A stretch of 37,061 nucleotides of DNA from Clostridia bacterium (GTDB lineage Bacteria; Bacillota; Clostridia; Lutisporales; Lutisporaceae): positions 1 through 37,061 of the forward strand of contig JAQSYD010000020.1 of the NCBI GenBank assembly GCA_029256325.1, read 5' to 3'. Position 1 is the stretch's first letter; every line of letters begins with the position of its first letter. Below are positions 32,615 to 37,061 of the stretch, piece after piece. The translations under genes and the position numbers were made by a program. The notes under the pieces are model-generated. The model was not told the DNA's origin. It ran no database searches and worked only from the letters and a program-made list of their open reading frames with translations.

Positions 32615-32670
32615 TGCAATATTTTGCACATAAGTTGGAGTATGCAAAAAAATGCACGCAAAAAATTGCA
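32615..32670. promoter_or_regulatory. Three TGCA-N6-TGCA dyads: candidate activator-binding (enhancer) sites
   Basis: TGCA-N6-TGCA at 32615-32628 and 32643-32656, and CGCA-N6-TGCA at 32657-32670, starting just after the activator's stop codon. They lie about 180-235 bp upstream of the expected start site, the usual distance for sigma-54 enhancers. Further TGCA words at 32691 and 32698 extend the cluster. Confidence 0.6.
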
Positions 32671-32720
32671 AAACTCTGTTTGTATGAATATGCAGATTGC
32701 AATAAATGTAAATAGCTCGT

Positions 32721-32759
32721 AAAAGCAAGTACGATATTTTGTCGAAACTTGCTTTTTTT
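32721..32759 (+). terminator. Intrinsic terminator after the activator gene
   Basis: AAAAGCAAGT (32721-32730) pairs with ACTTGCTTTT (32747-32756); CGA/TCG pairs extend the stem inward; T-tract TTTTTTT. It separates the activator transcript from the buk operon. Confidence 0.85.
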
Positions 32760-32824
32760 CTATGTTTTAGCGGGATTCGTTAATTTATTAATAAACATTA
32801 AATGATTTTTGCATCCTTACAATA

Positions 32825-32840
32825 TGGCACGACAATTGCT
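32825..32840 (+). promoter_or_regulatory. Sigma-54 (-24/-12) promoter of the buk-ptb-buk operon
   Basis: TGGCACG-ACAA-TTGCT matches the sigma-54 consensus (TGGCACG-N4-TTGCW) at every position, with the invariant GG (32826-32827) and GC (32838-32839) 10 bp apart. Transcription should start near 32850, leaving a leader of about 108 nt before buk. No competing sigma-70 promoter is obvious in the leader. Confidence 0.93.
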
Positions 32841-32958
32841 TAATATTATTAATGCAGTAATTTATGTGTTTATATTGTAAAGCATTTCAAAAAGAATTAA
32901 TAAATTCTGCTTAAATGAAAAATAATACAAAGATGATAAATAATAAGGAGTGTTAGAA

Positions 32959-34041
32959 ATGCAAAGGGAAAATCTACTGGTTATCAATCCAGGCTCCACA
33001 TCGACCAAGGTTGCTGTGTTTAAGAAAACTGAAAACATTGTTCAGAAGAACCTTAGTCATTCAACTGAGGAGCTTGTTAAATACGAAAAAATCACAGATC
33101 AGTTTGAATACAGAGAACACATGATATTAGATTGGTTGAAGGAAGAAAAGATTGAATTAGAAAGCCTTGCAGCAGTGGTTGGCAGAGGTGGCCTTTTGAA
33201 GCCTATGCCTAGCGGTACATACAAAGTAACGGATGCTATGATAGAGGATTTGAAAATCGGGGTTCAGGGAGAACATGCTTCTAACCTGGGCGGCATATTA
33301 GCAAGAGGCATAGCAGATTTACAAGGTATTCCTTCTTTTATTGTAGACCCGGTTGCAGTAGATGAGTTTCCTGACATTGCTAGAGTTTCAGGCTTGCCTG
33401 AGCTTCCTAGAAAATCTTTGGTTCATTCACTGAATATCAAAGCAGTAGGCAGAAGAGCGGCCAAAGATATGGGTAAAACTTTAGCAGATGTTAATTTTAT
33501 AGTAGCTCATTTGGGTGGTGGAATCTCAATTTCACCGGTGGAAAAAGGCTTGATTATTGATGCGAATAACGCCAATGACGCGGGTCCGTTTTCACCTGAA
33601 AGAGCCGGCAGCCTTCCGGTAGGAGCTTTAATAAAGCTTTGCTATTCCGGCAAGTACACACAAGCAGAAATCAAAAAAATGATTGTTGGCAAGGCTGGTC
33701 TGGTAGGATATCTTGGAACCAATGATGCAAGAGACGTTATAAAAATGATTGAGAGCGGCGATGAGAAAGCGGCATTAATATTTGATGCCATGACTTATCA
33801 AATATCCAAGGAAATTGGAGCTATGGCAACAGTTTTAAAGGGTAAGATAGATGCCGTAATATTAACAGGCGGTATTGCATATTCAAACCTTTTGTGTGAG
33901 AAAATAGCCAAGAGAGTACAGTTTATAGCACCGGTAAAGGTGTATCCAGGGGAAGATGAAATGCTTGCTTTGGCGGAAGGTACTCAAAGAGTATTAGATG
34001 GTGAAGAAAACGCAAAAATTTACGAAGATGAGGTGAAGTAA
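32959..34041 (+). CDS. buk: Butyrate kinase (first copy)
   Basis: This 360-residue member of the acetate/butyrate kinase (ASKHA) family converts acyl-phosphate plus ADP to fatty acid plus ATP in the cytoplasm. Phosphate-binding NPGSTSTK (residues 10-17), [40 protein letters not shown] and the adenine-site VILTGGIAYS are all present. The ATG at 32959 is chosen (AAGGAG at 32945-32950); the in-frame GTG at 32950 overlaps that site. It is first in the sigma-54 operon and only 1 nt from ptb. Branched-chain acyl-phosphates are as likely as butyryl-phosphate given the bkd-like control. Confidence 0.95.
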   Translation: MQRENLLVINPGSTSTKVAVFKKTENIVQKNLSHSTEELVKYEKITDQFEYREHMILDWLKEEKIELESLAAVVGRGGLLKPMPSGTYKVTDAMIEDLKIGVQGEHASNLGGILARGIADLQGIPSFIVDPVAVDEFPDIARVSGLPELPRKSLVHSLNIKAVGRRAAKDMGKTLADVNFIVAHLGGGISISPVEKGLIIDANNANDAGPFSPERAGSLPVGALIKLCYSGKYTQAEIKKMIVGKAGLVGYLGTNDARDVIKMIESGDEKAALIFDAMTYQISKEIGAMATVLKGKIDAVILTGGIAYSNLLCEKIAKRVQFIAPVKVYPGEDEMLALAEGTQRVLDGEENAKIYEDEVK

Positions 34042-34042
34042 T

Positions 34043-34903
34043 TTGATTACAGCTTTTGACCAAATATTAAAAGCAGCAAAGGAAAAAGGTCCAAAGGTAA
34101 TAGCAGTTGCAGTAGCTCAAGATATAGAAGTACTCAGCGCAATCAACAGTGCGAAGGATTTAGGTATTGCAGACGCAATACTGGTAGGCGATGAAAATGA
34201 AATCGTTACAGCGGCAGGGAAATGTGGCGTTGAGCTTGCGAAGTTTGATGTAATCCATGTACCTGATAAAGCGGAGGCTTGCTTAAAGGCGGTTGAACTG
34301 GTTTCCTCAGGCAGAGCCCAGCTTCTGATGAAGGGCTTGGTGGATACTTCAGTCATACTAAAAGCAGCATTGGACGAAAAAGTAGGTTTGAGAACAGGAA
34401 ACGTACTTTCACACGTAGCTGTATTTGACGTAAATGGCTATAATAGATTGTTCTATGTAACGGATGCAGCGATGAATCTAGCGCCAAACTTGGAACAAAA
34501 GAAGCAAATCATAGAAAATGTAGTGCAGGTTGCCCATGCTTTAGGCAATGAAAATCCAAAGGTTGGCGTGCTTGCAGCAGTTGAAAAAGTAAATCCCAAA
34601 ATGCAGGCAACTGTAGACGCAGCAGAACTGGTAGCCATGAATGAAAGAGGCGAAATCAAGAACTGTGTCATAGCAGGACCTTTTGCTCTTGATAATGCAA
34701 TATCCGTAGAAGCAGCAAAACATAAGGGAATGGATCATCCTGTAGCAGGTCATGCAGATATACTGATGGTACCTACTATTGAAGCAGGAAACCTGCTTTA
34801 TAAGTCAATGGTATTCTTTGCAAAGGCAAAGAATGCAAGAGCTGATTCCGATGAAGCAAAATTAAATTCTATAGCCATTGGCGTGCTAATGGCGAGCAAA
34901 TAA
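34043..34903 (+). CDS. ptb: Phosphate butyryltransferase
   Basis: This 286-residue enzyme swaps CoA for phosphate on butyryl-CoA or a branched acyl-CoA, making the acyl-phosphate that Buk uses. Family marks include [20 protein letters not shown] (in the N-terminal domain), [17 protein letters not shown], and the C-terminal [17 protein letters not shown] with the HADILMVPT strand that shapes the active site. It is the usual Ptb length, shorter than acetate-specific Pta. It starts with TTG 1 nt after buk; AGGTGA inside the end of buk serves as ribosome site, so the two are coupled. Confidence 0.95.
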   Translation: MITAFDQILKAAKEKGPKVIAVAVAQDIEVLSAINSAKDLGIADAILVGDENEIVTAAGKCGVELAKFDVIHVPDKAEACLKAVELVSSGRAQLLMKGLVDTSVILKAALDEKVGLRTGNVLSHVAVFDVNGYNRLFYVTDAAMNLAPNLEQKKQIIENVVQVAHALGNENPKVGVLAAVEKVNPKMQATVDAAELVAMNERGEIKNCVIAGPFALDNAISVEAAKHKGMDHPVAGHADILMVPTIEAGNLLYKSMVFFAKAKNARADSDEAKLNSIAIGVLMASK

Positions 34904-34922
34904 ACTATTTTGGAGGAGAACT

Positions 34923-35999
34923 ATGCAGGAAGTATTTAGATTATTAATCATAAACCCAGGTTCAACATCAACGAAGATTGCAATATTTGATAATGAGAAG
35001 CCGGTAATGGAGACAACTCTAAGACATACCAATGAGGAATTAGCTCCATTCAAAACGGTGGCAGATCAATTTGAATTCAGAAAAAACGTTATATTAGACA
35101 CCTTGAATGCAAATGGCATCAACATCACGAAGCTGAATGCAGTAGTAGGCAGAGGCGGACTACTAAGACCGATGGAAGGCGGCACTTATTATGTAAATGA
35201 TTTAATGCTGAAGGACATCAAGATTGCTGCAATGGGTCAGCATGCTTCTAACCTAGGCGCATTAATTGCACATGAGATTGCAGGGCAATTAAACATTCCG
35301 TCCTTCATCGTTGATCCTGTAGTTGTAGATGAGTTGGATGAAATAGCAAGAATTTCAGGTATGCCTGAAATAGATAGAATAAGCATATTCCATGCATTGA
35401 ATCAAAAAGCTGTTGCAAGAAGAGCTGCAAAGGATTTAGGAAAGCCTTATGAAGAGCTGAACCTTATCATTGCGCACTTGGGCGGCGGCATATCAGTAGG
35501 TGCTCACAAAAATGGAAGAGTTATTGATGTAAATAACGCACTGGACGGAGAAGGGCCATTCTCCCCTGAAAGAACAGGATCTTTGCCTGTAGGCGGCTTG
35601 GTAAAGCTTTGCTACTCAGGCAAGTACACAATAGATGAGCTAAAGAAGAAAATAGTTGGTAAGGGCGGTTTAGTTGCTTACCTGGGAACAAACGATGGCA
35701 GAGAAGTTGAAGCCATGATTAAAGACGGCAACAAGGAAGCAGAACTTGTTTATCAAGCAATGGCTTATCAGGTTGCAAAGGAAATAGGTGCTAGTGCCGC
35801 AGTACTTGAGGGTAAAGTGGACGCAATCTGCATGACTGGTGGTCTTGCTTACGACAAGAATCTTATAGGCTGGATAAAAGAAAGAGTTGAATTCATTGGA
35901 GATATAAGAGTTTACCCAGGAGAAGATGAAATGATAGCTCTAGCTGAAGGCGGACTAAGAGTATTAAGAGGAGAAGAGCAAGCCAGAGAGTACAAATAA
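34923..35999 (+). CDS. buk: Butyrate kinase (second copy)
   Basis: This 358-residue second acyl kinase has the same motifs as the copy upstream: NPGSTSTK (residues 11-18), [40 protein letters not shown] and CMTGGLAYD. By eye more than half of the residues are identical between the copies, and differences spread along the whole length, so this is an old duplication rather than a recent one. Both keep all recognised catalytic segments, so both should be active, perhaps with different acyl-chain preference. GGAGGAG precedes the ATG 19 nt after ptb. A repeat-rich 340-bp spacer follows. Confidence 0.95.
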   Translation: MQEVFRLLIINPGSTSTKIAIFDNEKPVMETTLRHTNEELAPFKTVADQFEFRKNVILDTLNANGINITKLNAVVGRGGLLRPMEGGTYYVNDLMLKDIKIAAMGQHASNLGALIAHEIAGQLNIPSFIVDPVVVDELDEIARISGMPEIDRISIFHALNQKAVARRAAKDLGKPYEELNLIIAHLGGGISVGAHKNGRVIDVNNALDGEGPFSPERTGSLPVGGLVKLCYSGKYTIDELKKKIVGKGGLVAYLGTNDGREVEAMIKDGNKEAELVYQAMAYQVAKEIGASAAVLEGKVDAICMTGGLAYDKNLIGWIKERVEFIGDIRVYPGEDEMIALAEGGLRVLRGEEQAREYK

Positions 36000-36001
36000 A
36001 T

Positions 36002-36139
36002 AAAGCACTGCAAGGCAGAGGCTTATTCTTGTCATCCTGAAGGCAGAATGACTGAAGGATCTTCAGATTCTTCGCAAACTCAGAATGACATATATACATT
36101 AGAGCAGCTATATCTAAGATTTGCAGAGAAAATAAAGGA
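36002..36139. repeat. First repeat unit with a nested palindromic element
   Basis: This stretch starts with CACTGCAA (36006) and ends with a TTGCAGAG block (36121-36128), as do the two units that follow, but holds a different core. The core is a 61-bp palindromic element (36030-36090): outer arms TGTCATCCTGA and TCAGAATGACA with one mismatch, and an inner hairpin CTGAAG-GAT-CTTCAG. It resembles the TGTCATTCTGA-type intergenic repeats scattered through many bacterial genomes. No coding signal is credible here. Confidence 0.6.
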
Positions 36140-36330
36140 AAAACACACTGCAAAGCTAACTTTGTGTATATTCGCTCCACGTCAGCTTCGCATCCTGAGC
36201 GAAAACACAAACTACGCTTTTCAGAGAAATAAATGAAAACACACTGCAATCCTAAGATTATGTATATTTTGTTCTACGTCAGCTTCGCATCCTGAACAAA
36301 AACATAATCTATGAATTTCAGAGTGTATAG
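36140..36330. repeat. Two tandem ~96-bp palindromic units with covarying stems
   Basis: Unit A (36140-36235) and unit B (36236-36330) both begin AAAACACACTGCAA, share the loop ACGTCAGCTTCGCATCCTGA (36179-36198, 36276-36295) and end in a TTTCAGAG block. Stems in A: 36161-36167 with 36205-36211 and 36171-36177 with 36197-36203. Stems in B: 36256-36263 with 36302-36309 and 36268-36274 with 36294-36300. The stem sequences differ between units, yet remain complementary (at least four paired changes). Confidence 0.85.
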
Positions 36331-36341
36331 GATGGTTTAAA

Positions 36342-37013
36342 ATGTTTGATGAAAAAAGAATTAGGATCATAACCGGACACTATGGCAGTGGAAAAACAGA
36401 GTTTGCTGTGAACTATACCTTTGGATTAGCAGCGGCAGGCTTTAAAACAGCGATTGTAGATTTAGACATCGTGAATCCATACTTTAGATCAAGACAGCTA
36501 GAGCCTCTTTTTGAGGAAAAGGGCATTCGAGTAATATCCTCGTCAATCAAGGGAGCATCAGGCGATTTGCCTGCATTATCCCCTGAAATAAATACAGTTT
36601 TTCATGACAAGTCATATCAGGCTGTGCTTGATGTCGGAGGGGACAAGGTAGGAGCAACGGCATTGGGCAGATATCATGATTATCTGGACATTGAGCCTTA
36701 CGATATGTTGTTTGTACTGAACGCCAACCGAAGCTTAACTCATGATTTGGATGGCGCAATCAAGTATATAAGAGCAATCGAAGCGGGTTCAAGACAAAAA
36801 GTAACAGCATTAGTCAACAACACACATCTATGTGGAGAAACCACTATAGAAGAAATCATGAAAGGTCAACAGCTGTGTGAGAAAGTATCAGATGCTTTGG
36901 GATTACCGATAAAATATGTAGTAGCTCAAAAGTCTTTGGTGCCTCAATTGCCGCAGAACCTTAAAGGAGAGGTTTTCCCCATAGATATTTACATGAAAAA
37001 GCCATGGGAATAG
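36342..37013 (+). CDS. P-loop ATPase (CobQ/MinD-like) linked to a 2-oxoacid:ferredoxin oxidoreductase operon
   Basis: This 223-residue cytoplasmic P-loop protein has Walker A GHYGSGKT (residues 12-19), VDLDIVNPYFRSRQ as the switch-like segment after strand 2, VLDVGGDKVGA as Walker B region and VNNTHLCGET near the nucleotide-base site. It lacks the deviant K-G-G of MinD/ParA proper. In Clostridia, genes of this type often precede a 4Fe-4S subunit and the other subunits of a branched-chain 2-oxoacid:ferredoxin oxidoreductase, and may help its assembly; that role is inference. The ribosome site is weak (GGATGG). It follows the repeat block and precedes the truncated gene by 28 nt. Confidence 0.8.
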   Translation: MFDEKRIRIITGHYGSGKTEFAVNYTFGLAAAGFKTAIVDLDIVNPYFRSRQLEPLFEEKGIRVISSSIKGASGDLPALSPEINTVFHDKSYQAVLDVGGDKVGATALGRYHDYLDIEPYDMLFVLNANRSLTHDLDGAIKYIRAIEAGSRQKVTALVNNTHLCGETTIEEIMKGQQLCEKVSDALGLPIKYVVAQKSLVPQLPQNLKGEVFPIDIYMKKPWE

Positions 37014-37041
37014 CAAAACCAAAAAATAAGGAGGTTAAAAA

Positions 37042-37061
37042 ATGGCAGGAAGAGTAAGTTT
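37042..37061 (+). CDS. Start of a truncated gene, probably a 4Fe-4S ferredoxin-type subunit
   Basis: A strong ribosome site (AAGGAGG, 37028-37034) precedes an ATG at 37042, and six codons (MAGRVS) are visible before the window ends. That opening fits the small ferredoxin-like subunit of 2-oxoacid:ferredoxin oxidoreductases, which commonly follows the P-loop gene upstream. The product call rests on context only. Confidence 0.5.

Noticed and set aside
32841-32958. Riboswitch or T-box in the buk leader
   Set aside because: The ~108-nt leader is AT-rich with only a small AGAATT/AATTCT hairpin; no conserved riboswitch core or terminator was seen.
36048-36236. 62-codon open frame on the plus strand (and a 118-codon one on the minus strand, 35893-36249) in the repeat block
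   Set aside because: Both run through the palindromic repeats, lack ribosome sites and have no protein-like pattern; the DNA symmetry explains the open frames.
36002-36330. Possible CRISPR array
   Set aside because: Only two full units with a 96-bp period, no short direct repeats with unique spacers, and no cas genes nearby.

Overview
The window looks like chromosome from an anaerobic, low-GC Firmicute of the class Clostridia. Evidence: an AT-rich base composition, strong AGGAGG-type ribosome sites, several TTG/GTG starts, short hairpin-plus-T-tract terminators, and a butyrate kinase/phosphotransbutyrylase operon leading into what looks like a ferredoxin-dependent 2-oxoacid oxidoreductase. 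No tRNA, rRNA, insertion sequence, phage gene or CRISPR array was seen. Species cannot be fixed from the sequence alone.

Layout. (1) 1-10.8 kb: the tail of a class-3-like aldehyde dehydrogenase, then a patchwork of small single-purpose genes on the plus strand. These include GNAT acetyltransferases, a methyltransferase, a membrane-anchored TIKI/TraB-like protein, a TIM-barrel sugar isomerase-like protein, DUF2785, a small P-loop kinase, DUF2809, a two-gene ABC-2 exporter, a nitroreductase and DUF4177. One small Cys-rich gene lies on the minus strand, and one short gene looks frameshifted. (2) 10.8-15.9 kb: a minus-strand Crp/Fnr-type regulator divergent from an RND efflux pair (membrane fusion protein and permease), with a 16-bp palindrome between them. 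(3) 15.9-19.9 kb: two more GNATs, a remnant resembling the end of a VOC protein, an anchored protein of unknown function and a class-III aminotransferase. (4) 20-23.1 kb: an ApbE flavin transferase lipoprotein divergent from a NusG-domain-II protein, a Gx transporter and a long-chain polyprenyl diphosphate synthase. This set matches part of the flavin-based extracellular electron transfer loci of Gram-positives (FmnB, EetA, EetB, DmkB). A 13-bp inverted repeat overlaps the predicted apbE promoter. (5) 23.2-30.8 kb: an unknown membrane protein, a MATE exporter, UppP, the c-di-AMP cyclase CdaA with its YbbR partner, and a large FAD-dependent oxidoreductase.

(6) 30.9-37.06 kb is the most coherent system. 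A sigma-54 activator with two PAS-like regions is followed by three TGCA-N6-TGCA-type dyads and a textbook -24/-12 promoter (TGGCACG-N4-TTGCT). Downstream lies buk-ptb-buk, then a P-loop ATPase, then the first codons of a likely ferredoxin-type subunit. The arrangement recalls the sigma-54/BkdR-controlled bkd operon of Bacillus, with a ferredoxin-linked 2-oxoacid oxidoreductase apparently in place of the 2-oxoacid dehydrogenase. Inferred role: 2-oxoacid to acyl-CoA, to acyl-phosphate (Ptb), to fatty acid plus ATP (Buk), i.e. energy from amino-acid fermentation.

Between the second buk and the ATPase gene is a 340-bp non-coding block of palindromic repeats. Two tandem units with a 96-bp period share a loop but have different stems that stay complementary, a sign of selection on RNA or hairpin structure. 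This block and the sigma-54 control region are the parts most worth a second look.
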